From contig CM074859.1 of assembly GCA_037501455.1 (NCBI GenBank), positions 93,020,894 to 93,084,893 of the forward strand: 64,000 nucleotides of DNA, given 5' to 3'. Numbering within the stretch: position 1 is the first letter of the stretch; each line of letters starts with the position of its first letter. The notes below the pieces were generated by a model, which saw only the letters and a list, made by a program, of their open reading frames with translations, did not search any database and was not told the origin of the DNA. Positions 33,857 through 43,404 of the stretch are shown here, one piece after another. This DNA comes from Lantana camara (taxonomy: Eukaryota; Streptophyta; Magnoliopsida; Lamiales; Verbenaceae). Position numbers and translations under genes: made by a program.

Positions 33857-34361
33857 CATTGTGGTGTAATTGTTATTGATTGAGGCGTAGTGGAGGAGAG
33901 CATTTTCATTGAGGGGAGAAATTTTACACCGATTAATTGAGATTTTAGGAATTTGTCTGGGGTTCTTCTTTGATTTTACTAAATGGAGCGTCAAATTTTT
34001 TTAGGGAAAATAGGTTATGAATATCGCCAAACTCTTCCGCCAATTTTTTATCATGTTTTCAAACCGAAGTTTTTATTAAGTTAAAATTAAAATATAATTT
34101 GAGACGCTTTTAAGAAAATCATCACAATAAAGGTAGGGAATTGAGACGCTATATAAAAAGTTTCACAAGAATTATATAATATTGTGACACTTTATGTAAA
34201 AGTGTCCTAATATATTTAGTTTCATTATTAAATATTTAAATAAATGAAATTAATTATGTTTAATTAAATAGATTTATAAAAAGCATCTCAATTGATTGCC
34301 TATTTTGACGCTTTTTAAAAAGCGTCATAATAGTACGTCAAAATAAGTTATTTTTCTAGTA
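33857..34361. repeat. CACTA right end and subterminal repeats
   Basis: 33857-34080 is internal CACTA sequence with no gene seen. From 34095 the GACGCT/AGCGTC motifs return (34105, 34145, 34280). At 34306-34327 there is a perfect 22-bp palindrome made of TGACGCTTTTT and its complement. The 13-bp terminal repeat ends at 34361. Confidence 0.8.
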
Positions 34362-34364
34362 CAC

Positions 34365-34737
34365 ACTGTCTCAATCTTAGAGAGGTCGACCTCAATACCA
34401 TTGCCTGAGATGATATGTCCAAGAAAAGCAACCTTTTCAATCCAGAATTCACACTTGCTGAACTTAGCATACAACTTATGCTCTCTAAGTGTCTCCAACA
34501 CTATCCTGAGACGCTGTGCGTGCTCCCCAATCGATTTAGAGTACACCAGGATGTCGTCTATGAAAATCAAAGCAAACTTATCCTGAAAAGACCTAAACAC
34601 CCTATGGATCATATCCATAAATACCACAGAAACATTAGTCAACCCAAATGGCATCACCACAAGCTCAAAGTGTCCATACCTCGGGTTGAACCCAGTCTTA
34701 GAGATGTCCTCCTCTGTAATCCTCAACTGGTAGTATC
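34365..34737 (-). pseudogene. G0 gypsy reverse transcriptase, N-terminal half
   Basis: Minus frame: YQLRITEEDISKTGFNPRYG, FELVVMPFGLTN, the catalytic FIDDILVYSK, and CEFWIEKVAFLGHIISGNGI up to DLSKIETV. There the CACTA element begins; the next residues of the protein are at 2760-2428. On the right it is cut at 34738 by the copia-3 LTR. The upstream RT part is not found in this window. The two parts together show the CACTA insertion hit an existing gypsy pol. Confidence 0.9.
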
Positions 34738-35293
34738 TGTTGCGAATAGTGCCCTGAAAGCTTGTATGCTTTGGGACTTTTCTTATATCACAGACAATCT
34801 TTGAATAATATACGAATGATTGTAATCACAGGCGAACACTTCTTATGTGCCATTACGTGTTTTGAATATTTCCATTACATGTGCATGTCTAGAACTCCCC
34901 TAATCCGATGAGGCCGTTAACAACTTTATCCTTATGGGAAGGACACATGAAACAAGTTCTTAACTCCATAGGCGAGGATTAGAAGCCTCTTTAAGTCAAT
35001 GAGGCCGACAGACAGTGGGAGTGTCGACTTTTCCTCTGTTGAGACTTGCTTGTGTAGTTATGTCCTTAAGAAGGATCACCCGGTTTCATGGGGTGATAAG
35101 TGGATACGGTAATGCGTTCATAATACATAAGGATGATAGTTACAATAACTTCATCACTGAGAGTGCCCCGCGTGAGAAGATTCCTAAATGGGAAAGGACG
35201 TTACTAGAACTTCCAGATTAGGAAATATCTCACATATCAATGACATGCGGAATTAATCCTTAGACTTGATATTCCACATTGTCTCATATGAGC
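34738..35293 (+). repeat. copia-3 5' LTR, first part
   Basis: TGTTGCGAATAGTGCCCTGAAAG... is nearly the same as the 3' LTR start at 47824. It stops at CATATGAGC, where copia-2 begins. Small ORFs here are LTR shadows. Confidence 0.85.
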
Positions 35294-35677
35294 TGTGGGA
35301 AAACATGAAAGAGTGCACAATAGAAGTTTAAAATTTTTCCACAAGTTTAATCGTTGTCTTGCAATTTTCGTACTGTAACGTTAGAAATAAGAAGAAACTC
35401 ACTTTAATTGAAGCTTTCTTGTGATGTCGTTATCGCCTAACGAACACCCTTCAAGCGGAAAGTCCCTCGAACGGTCCTTCGATTTAGACTCCAAAGTAGA
35501 AGGCCTCCAAAGCGTATCCACACCAGTCCTAGAACACGATCAAGCAAGTGAGAATGCTAGTTTTATAGCTTGTGTTAATAGCTAGGATAATTTTTGCTTT
35601 GAAAACTTTTCTTCTGGTTTTTCTCAAAAACTTAACACTTCGTAAGTGTTGGTCTAAAGAATAAGAGAAACACCATC

Positions 35678-35695
35678 CCTTGTATTTATACAAGG
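35678..35695 (-). promoter_or_regulatory. copia-2 TATA box inside an inverted repeat
   Basis: CCTTGTAT-TT-ATACAAGG: sense TATAAATAC within a perfect 8-bp-arm inverted repeat. The arms differ from those of copia-4 and copia-3. Confidence 0.85.
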
Positions 35696-36062
35696 TTGGT
35701 TCGAAATCCCTATGGTTCCCAAACCTAGTGGACTTAGTTTTCTTGCTCACTAATTAACTAATTTAATTATTAATTTAATTGGAGAAAATAAGTTCCCAAC
35801 TTATTCTCCAAGTCTTGCAAGAACAACCTTCTCTCTCCTACAATAGGAAGTTAGACTTTTAAACTTTCCTATTTTTAAAAGTCAATATTCCATAAATAAA
35901 TTCATTCCTAATTAATTATTTATTGGGTTAAGTTTATTTGAGAATAGTCTTAACAATTAATTCAATAATTAATTAAAAGACTAAAATTAATTAATTACAA
36001 TTTAATTAATTAATTATAGAAAAAAATTCACGTGTAATATAATTACACAAATGGAACCTCGT

Positions 36063-36156
36063 ACGTGCCACGTGTGCATGACACGTGGCAGCCACGTAGT
36101 GGCTACGTGACATGTGGCAGTCACGTGTCCTTGACACGTGGCAATGCCCACGTGTT
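36063..36156. promoter_or_regulatory. G-box cluster in copia-2 LTR
   Basis: Five exact CACGTG cores and further TACGTG/CACGTA variants in about 95 bp, about 370 bp upstream (sense) of the TATA box. Confidence 0.8.
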
Positions 36157-37331
36157 ACATTCTCCATTTTTTGATCAACAATTTGATCCTTCCTTAATCA
36201 CATTAACATCCTACCATAATCCTCGTGTTTCGACATTTGTGTGTGACCCTTTAGGTTCATTATTCAATTAGCAGTGACAACAATTAATTAATTCCCTAAT
36301 TAATTAATCACTTCACAGATCACACTACCGTAAACTAGCAATGGGTGTGTGACCCCTAGCCGAATAACGAAATGAATCGAAGAACCTTTCAGTCAATGAC
36401 AATCAGTGAAATACGATCCTCCTACAACTCCATCTCTCAATCAAGAACTAAGGCATGAGAATATTCTCAGAGCCCAAATATTCTTGATCTTTAAAGTTAA
36501 GTTCGTTTCATATCCATATCGATCTCAATCCTAGAAAACCCCATTTTCTAGATGTCTTGATCTTTTATCCACCGTGGCCAAGGGTTTAAGTTTGATGGAC
36601 TACGAACAACTCAATCAGTAAGAGATCTTTCTTGTTCTTATAACAAGTGTAGGTTCTTTATTGATTCTACTAATTCTACATATGCCACTTGTGTAATCCT
36701 AACATAGGGTGTGGTTCAGGTGTCAGTATGTCGACACCCTTTTGAGCCTATATCAAAGATTACAGAGTTAGCTCATATGAGACATTACAGAATCTTAAGT
36801 CTAAGGATAAATGAATCACGTCATTGACCTGTGAGATATTTCCTAATCTGGAAGTTTTAGGAAACTTCCTTTCCCATTTAGGAATGTTCTCACGTGGGAC
36901 ATCTCAGTGATGAAGTTCTTGTAAAAATCACCCTTATGTATTATGAACACATCAACATATGCACTTATCACTCCATGAAGCTGAGTGATCCTTCAAAAGG
37001 ACATAATCACATAAGCAAGTCTCAGTAGAGTCAAGGTCGACACTCCCACTGTCTGTCGCACTCATCGACTTGGAGAAGTTTCTAATCCTCGCCTATGGAG
37101 TTAAGAACTTGTTTCATGTGTCGTTCCCATAACGACAAAGTTCTTAATGGCCTCATCGGATTAGGGGAGTTCAATACATGCAAAATACAGTCAACCCAAA
37201 CAGACATAAATAAGCACATAAAGAAGTGATTGCCTATGAACAAAATCATCTCGTTTATTATTCAAAGACTGTTTGTGATTTCACAAGGAAATAGTAAAGC
37301 AAACATCTGCTTTAAGGGCACTATTCCTAAC

Positions 37332-37346
37332 AATCTCCCACTTGCC
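37332..37346 (-). promoter_or_regulatory. copia-2 polypurine tract
   Basis: Sense GGGCAAGTGGGAGAT next to the 3' LTR start. Confidence 0.85.
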
Positions 37347-37348
37347 CG

Positions 37349-38871
37349 TCAAAGCCACTCAGGTGCTAATCTAAGACCCATCTTCTGAAGATGTCCTTCA
37401 AAAGCCTGTTGACTAAGGGCTTTAGTAAGTGGATCTGCCATGTTCTCTACCGATGTGACCCTTTCAATTTGCACATCTCCTCTCTTGACGATATCACAGA
37501 TTAAGTTATACTTCCTCAAAATGTGCTTGGTCCTTTGGTGAGATCTTGGTTCTCTTGCTTGAGCAACCGCCCCGGTATACTCACAAAACACTGTAACGGT
37601 GTAACGGGGCCTTTAATGCTAGGAACTACACCCAACTCGTGGATGAAGTTTCTTACCCAAACACCTTCCTTAGCTGCATCGTTTACAGCTAAGTATTCGG
37701 CCTCAGTAGTCGAATCTGTAGTGGCCGCTTGCTTGGAACTTTTCCAACTCACTGCTCCGCCGTTCAGGCAGAATATGTATCCTGACATGGATTTAAAGTC
37801 ATCCATGTCTGATGCAAAGCTTGCATCACAGTATCCTCTAATGACAAGATCTTGCTGGCCTCCGTAAACCAAGAACAAATCCTTAGTTCTTCGCAAGTAC
37901 TTAAGGATGTTCTTTACAACAGTCCAGTGACCTTTACCAGGGTCAGATTGGAATCGGCTAGTCACGCTAAGTGCGTAAGCCACATCCGGTCGAGTACATA
38001 GCATCACATACATTGTGCTTCCTATAGCTGATGCATAAGGAATTTTGGACATCCTGAACTTTTCAAGTTCACTCTTGGGATACAGCTTCTTCGAAAGAAC
38101 TGTTCCTGGGCCCATTGGAATTTCCCACGTTTGGAATCTTCCATACTAAATCTCTTTAGTATTTTATCTATGTAAACCGACTGTGATAATCCTAACAATC
38201 TCCTAGATCTATCCCGATAGATCTTTATCCCGAGAATGTAGGATGTATCACCAAGATCCTTCATCTCAAATTGGTTCGATAACCAAGACTTTGTTACTTT
38301 CATGTTATCCTTCGCATTCCCAATGAGATGTCATCTACATAAAGTATCAGAAATTGAACCGAGGTTTCCAATTCTTTCTTGTTCACACAGGATTCCTTCG
38401 GATTTTGAATAAAGCCAATCGATTTGACTGCTTCATCAAATCGAATGTTCCAATCCTAGAAGCTTATTTTAATCCATAGATTGGACGTTGGAGCTTACAA
38501 ACCTTTTGTTTGCTCCCACTGAATGTGAAACCCATGGGCTGCTCCATGTAAATGTCTTTGTCAATATCTCCATTGAGAAAGGCAGTTTTCACATCCATTT
38601 GCCATATCTCATAGTCATAATATGCTGTAATGGCAAGCAAGATCCAAATGGATTTTTGCATTGCAACCGGGGAGAAGGTTTCATCAAAGTCTACACCTGG
38701 TCTTTGAGTGAAACCTTTAGCAACAAATCTTTCTTTAAAGGCTGCCACGCTTCCATCTACTCCAAGCTTGCGCTTATATATCCATTTGCACCCCATGGGC
38801 CTAATCCTATCAGGTGGATCAACCAAGATCCAAACTTGGTTAGAGTACATGGAATCCATTTCGGATTTCAT
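37349..38871 (-). pseudogene. copia-2 reverse transcriptase and RNase H (frameshifted)
   Basis: RT starts near 38871 (MKSEMDSMYSNQVWILVDPP, GCKWIYKRKLGVDGSVAAFK, GVDFDETFSPVAMQKS) and continues through KVTKSWLSNQFEMKDLGD to RNase H (GYCDASFASDMDD, TTEAEYLAVNDAAKEGVW, HQRTKHILRKYNLI). Compared with copia-1, frames break near 38455 (one base lost plus a stop), near 38325 (a few bases lost at the YVDD/GNSKDD region), near 38120, and at 37595-37612. The last break is a short duplication of GGTGTAAC-like sequence. The catalytic part of RT is therefore destroyed. It ends at 37349, three bases before the polypurine tract. Confidence 0.9.
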
Positions 38872-38883
38872 TGCTTCTTTCCA

Positions 38884-39887
38884 CTATTCAGAGTCCGAAT
38901 CTAACAGTGCCTCCTCATAAGCTAATGGATCATTATCCATTTGAGATGTTTGGTGGAGAAAACCATACCATCTCTTTGGTTATCTAGGAATGCGTTTAGA
39001 ACGTCTTACTAGAGGAGGATTTTTGCGTGTATCACTCTCTGTGATTGGCTGAGGGACGTTGTTATCCGAACTTGGTGTGGGACCTTGGTCTCGAACCTCT
39101 TCAAGTTCTGCGATCTTTCCTTTCTTTTCTTTAAGGAACGAGTCCTCAAGAAAAGTGGCGTTTCTTGACACAAAGACCTTTTTTTCAAGAGGATCGTAGA
39201 AATAATATCCTATTGACTCTTTAGGACATCCTACGAAGTTGTATAAGTTTGATCTAGCTTCAAGCTTATCTCCCACCGTCCTCTTCATGTAAGCAGGACA
39301 ACCCCAAATTCTTAAATAAGAATAATTAGGGATTTTACCAAACCACATCTCAAATGGGGTTTTTGGGTACAGGTTTGGAGGGAACAAGATTCAGAATCTT
39401 AATTGCTAATTCTAAGGCATAACCCCAAAATGAAGGTGACAATTCAGTGAAGCTCATCATGGAACGAACCATATCAAGTAGGGTTATGTTCCTTCTCTCC
39501 GAAACTCCATTCAATTGAGGAATTCCCGGAGGAGTCCACTGAGAGATAATTCCATTATCTCTGAGATGACTAAGGAATTCATCACTTAGATACTCGCCAC
39601 CTCGATCGGATCGAAGTCTCTTAATCTTGTGACCAGTTTGGTTCTCAACCTCCTTCTGAAATTCCAAGAATTTCTCAAAGGCTTCGGATTTATACTTCAT
39701 TAAGTACACATAACCAAAACGACTAAAGTCATCTATGAAGGTTATGAAATACTGATGATTGTCTCTGGTACTTACACTAAGTGGTCCACAAACATCAGTA
39801 TGGATTAAATCCAATACTTTAGTGGCACATTCCACTTTACCGTTAAAGGGAGATTTGACCATCTTTCCTTTAAGACATGATTCACAA
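38884..39887 (-). pseudogene. copia-2 integrase
   Basis: From 39887: CESCLKGKMVKSPFNGK, then the catalytic core with Asp in DLIHTDVCGPLS, Asp in LRSDRGGEYLSDEF and Glu in NGVSERRN. The C-terminal region follows (FEMWFGKIPNYSYLRIWGCP, FVGCPKESIGYYFYDPLEKK). This is the region deleted in copia-1, so the DDE triad survives here. A frame change near 39370 (inside an 'ggttttt' run) and stops near 38887 and 38979 break it. Integrase would insert element DNA into the genome. The N-terminal HHCC part is lost at the right edge. Confidence 0.88.
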
Positions 39888-40559
39888 TGTCAATGACGTG
39901 AGGAATTAATCCTTAGACTTGAGATTCCACATTGTCTCATATGAGCTAACTCTGGTTCGACATATAGAAACCTGAATTACAGCCTATGTTGGGATTACAC
40001 AACTGGTATATGAGAATTGTGAGAATCAATAAAGGAGCTACACTTGCTGTAGGCAAGATGATCTCTTATTATACAAGTGATTCATATTCCATCCTAAAAT
40101 CCTTGCGCAAGGTGGATAGATCAAGACATCAAGAAAATAGGGTTTTTATGGATTGAGATCAAATGGAGTATTTAAAAGAACTTTGTTTTAAGATTAAGAT
40201 TAGTAGGGCTCTCTATATTCCCATGCCCTAGATCTTAATCGAGAGATAGGATGGTAGGAGGATCGTATCCCATATGATGTCATTGACTGAAAGATTCTTT
40301 CGAATATACATTGACATTTTGGGTAGGGGTCACACATCTGTTGCTAGACTATGGTTGTGTGATCTGTGAGGTAATTAATTAATAAAGGGTATTAATTAAT
40401 TAGGCTCACTGCTAACTGAAATTGAACCTAGAGGGTCATACACAAATGCCAGGTTCAAAGGGTATTGTTAGAAAAGATCAAATAATTGATCGAAACGAGA
40501 CGTAACGTGCAAAGTACATGTGTAGGTATAGAGAGCTAGTTTGGGACGTGTGAATCCAC

Positions 40560-40770
40560 TTGAGAAATTGGATCATGTGTTAATTAATTGGAGAATTAAT
40601 TATTAAACCCAAATTATAATTAATTAGAGAATTAATTATAAAATCCCTAATATAATTAATTATAAAGTCTAAAGAAATTAATTGGAGAATTAATTTTAGC
40701 CCATTAGAATTAATTGGAGAATTAATTCTAAAGCCCATCATGGAATTAATTAGAGAATTAATTCTAAGTA
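40560..40770. repeat. 'ATTAATTGGAGAATTAATT' minisatellite-like block in copia-3 LTR
   Basis: About six imperfect units of 'aattaattggagaattaatt' with variable spacers ('aaacccaaatt', 'aaagcccatca'). Each unit is itself an inverted repeat (TTAATT..AATTAA). Confidence 0.7.
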
Positions 40771-41040
40771 TTTAATTTGATTAGAATAAGTAAATAAATA
40801 AATATTAAATATCTTCTATTATTCTAGTGAATATTAATTCTAATATGATTAGAATAAATATTATTAGAATAAGATATTAATTATTATTAGAATAATTAAT
40901 ATTCCTAAATTAGTTAGGGACTCATTTTCTAGAAGGAATAATATATATTATTTTGAATAAGAATCCTATTACTTGAAGGAAAAGAAAAGAGAGAAGAATA
41001 TTCAATGTTGGAGTACGATTCCAACTAGACAAAGGGCGTT

Positions 41041-41073
41041 CGAACCCTAGCCTATAAATACACTAGGGGTTCG
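41041..41073 (+). promoter_or_regulatory. copia-3 TATA box between inverted arms
   Basis: CGAACCCTAG (41041-41050) and CTAGGGGTTCG (41063-41073) flank TATAAATA (41053-41060). The arms pair over 10 bp with one bulged G. Confidence 0.8.
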
Positions 41074-41467
41074 AAAATTTAGGGCTTACGCGTGACCGTG
41101 ATCACACCCAACCTTCATGGAATTTTGGGGATAATTCTCTTGCTCTCCTTTAACTCGTTTCTTGTTTCTTTAATACACATGTTATAGTACTAGCATACTC
41201 ACTGACATGATTTGAATCTAGGCTGGTGTGGATTATTACTCTAGAGGATTTCTACTTTGGAATCTCGAAGAAAGAATCAATCAAGAAACGGGGATTTCAT
41301 GCCACATGAAGAACGTTTGAGGGCGGCTCAATACGTTTTAAGAAAGCTTCAATTTTTGTAAGTTTCTTGTTAATTCCTAAAGTTTTGAATCGAACATTGC
41401 AAGATCACAATCCCTTTTGGATAGTTTTTAAACTTCCACTGCTTTTACTCTGCTGTTTTCCAACAAG

Positions 41468-41480
41468 TGGTATCAGAGCC
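41468..41480 (+). promoter_or_regulatory. copia-3 primer-binding site
   Basis: TGGTATCAGAGCC, two bases after the LTR end, for initiator tRNA-Met. Confidence 0.95.
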
Positions 41481-42870
41481 ACCTTGCAACTTTCGTTTCG
41501 AAACTACTATTGAATTGAATTTTAACTGAAAATTCTTGAGTTTGGATGATAGTTATGTATTCTTGGTTCTTGAAAATTCGTGAAAAACTATTTTCTGATT
41601 AATCTGTATTTAAGCTGTTTAGATTCAGATTGGTTTGAACTGTTTCAATTTGAAATTGGATTACTTGAATTTACTGAAATTACGAAACGAAACGAGAAAT
41701 GGGCTTACCCGCACGGATCGTGTGCGGGATTACGCACACTTAGTACGCGTCTGGGGTTACATCACGCAGCCCCGCACCACGCAAGTCCGTCGCACGCAGT
41801 CGATTTATTTGAAATTTGATTTTGAAATTATAAAATTATTTATTTGAAATAATTATAAACTTTGGAATTTTATGAATTAAAATAAAGTTCTAATTTTCGA
41901 GAAAATAATAAATATCACTTTGAATGATATTTTGACAAAAATTTAATTTTGGAATTAATTGAGTTTTGTCATGATCCGAATTTCAATTTTGAATATATTC
42001 TTGAATAGTGAACTATATTCAAATTACTTAAGTTAATTGTAACTTGAAGTCAAGGGAATTTTAAATTTACTTGATAAATTTAAATTCATGCGAAAGTATG
42101 CTAGTTTAGGTGATAATGGGTTAGTCTTTTGGATGTTTTACATTAGGCACATGAATGATTTACATTTGGGTCTGCGAGCCCTAGTTGCGCGTTTTCAATT
42201 GGGGTAGGTGCCCCACTTATGTGAGTACTGTTACGTGTTTTTTATGTGGCTTTCCCTGTTATTGTTTTTGGGTCGGGGTATGCCCGTGTAGTTGTCTATG
42301 GCCATATGAAGATTGAGCTATATTAATTTCTGTAAAGAGAGTAGAAATTAGGAAGTGAGGTTTTTCCTTTTTGTTTTGGAAATACCCAAGGAGCAAGAAG
42401 GATTCACGAGAAGCACTTGAAGAACGATGGCCATAAGTGAAGACCCCACAAAATGTTAGGGAGGGTTTCTATTAATGTAATAGATAGGGCATCTTTTACT
42501 TGCTTTCCCTTATGTGATATGAACTGTTTATGTGGCATGTATGTTAGAACTAGCAATTATGGAGTGGCTCCCATAATTGCGCATAAGATAGGATACCCAT
42601 GATCTTCTCACATTAGTATCATGCTAGGACATGTTATCTGCTAATTGCTTGTGTGAATGCATTTTATGTGAAAATGCATTAAACAAGACTAATTAAAAAT
42701 GGATAATTGTACATGTTGGTGAGGTCAACACCGGATAACTCTCCGGTTAATTCGAAAATCCATAAATAAAATATTGAGCAACTTTCGAATAAATAGGTAT
42801 TTTATTAATGTAATAAAATCCCTAGCATTCCATCAATGAGATTTAGGACTTAATAAGTGAAGCTAATTGC
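41481..42870 (+). other. copia-3 untranslated leader
   Basis: AT-rich except for a GC-rich patch at 41705-41810. It shares short stretches with the copia-1 leader (for example near 42555 and 42720-42760, 'gtgaggtcaacaccggataact'). No coding sequence. Confidence 0.65.
41708..41728 (+). promoter_or_regulatory. leader hairpin, copia-3
   Basis: Stem CCCGCAC (41708-41714) with GTGCGGG (41722-41728), loop 7 nt, about 230 nt after the primer site. The same 7-bp stem is in the copia-1 leader hairpin at 20375-20396. Confidence 0.6.
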
Positions 42871-43200
42871 TATCACACGAGTCGTGGGGTAATTAGTGGA
42901 ACTTATTAAACTCTTAGTTTCCTGATTAATCACTCTAAGTAATTAATATTTCTTAACCATTTTAGAATGGGCGATGTCTCACGAGCCGTGGGTCGTTCTG
43001 GACTAAGTTTGGTTGTGATCTTATGATTGATGGGTCTAGCACAACACTGAAGTAGATATGGATGTCTCACGAGTTGTGGGTCCATGATTGAAAGATCAGT
43101 GATGCAAAAACATTACTAGGGATTCCATGGAGATGGAATTGGCAATTTTATACCTACCTATTGATTCTTAGACCTTTGGATGTCTCATGAGTCGTGGGTC
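42871..43200 (+). repeat. four copies of a leader motif, copia-3
   Basis: Copies at 42871-42890, 42973-42994, 43061-43082 and 43179-43200, around CACGAGTCGTGGGTC. Start-to-start spacing is 102, 88 and 118 bp; copia-1 has 102, 88 and 112 in the same sense. The block ends about 200 bp before the gag start in both elements. Confidence 0.85.
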
Positions 43201-43404
43201 CAAAACTAAGAATGCTTGGGATCCTAGTACCCACTGGGAAAACAAGTTTCTTCTAAGGTCATTTGGGATTTATAGACCTCCTAAAAATAGTGGGAACCAC
43301 ATATGATAAAAGATCTAATCCTAGGTGTTACGTTATTATTCAATATGCTCACATTTTCTCTGCTTAGCATTTAGGTTGTCGTTTTGTGATTGTCTACAAG
43401 TTGA

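Larger units (their letters stand above)
2766..34361. mobile_element. CACTA-like DNA transposon, about 31.6 kb including nested elements
   Basis: Both ends carry the inverted terminal sequence TACTAGAAAAATA (2766-2778, and inverted at 34349-34361). That is one base away from the CACTAGAAAAATA style of many plant CACTA ends. The flanks are TAC (2763-2765) and CAC (34362-34364), consistent with the superfamily's 3-bp target duplication after one mutation. Both ends have dense subterminal motifs of the type GACGCTTTT/AAAGCGTC. The insertion splits the G0 reverse transcriptase. Without nested elements about 5 kb remains, with no full transposase, so this copy is non-autonomous. Only a TNP1-like remnant and exon-like stretches are visible. 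Confidence 0.82.
35294..37331 (-). repeat. copia-2 3' LTR (about 2,038 bp)
   Basis: Sense TGTTAGGAATAGTGCCCTTAAAG at 37331 runs to TTTTCCCACA at 35294. It contains the TATA inverted repeat and a dense G-box cluster. Confidence 0.85.
35294..39887 (-). mobile_element. copia-2, Ty1/copia truncated in integrase
   Basis: Minus strand: integrase from about 39887, RT, RNase H, polypurine tract, 3' LTR 35294-37331. The 5' LTR, leader, gag and protease are missing; the right edge falls inside integrase (CESCLKGKMVKSPF at 39885-39840). The flanking copia-3 LTR overlaps itself by about 57 bp across copia-2, so the loss came from recombination, not simple insertion. Related to copia-1 by high protein similarity. 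Confidence 0.88.
39888..41465 (+). repeat. copia-3 5' LTR, second part
   Basis: Resumes with 'tcaatgacgtgaggaattaa', repeating the last 57 bp of the first part, and ends TTTTCCAACA directly before the primer site. It contains long runs of 'attaattggagaattaatt'-like repeats at 40560-40770 and the TATA region at 41041-41073. Confidence 0.8.
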
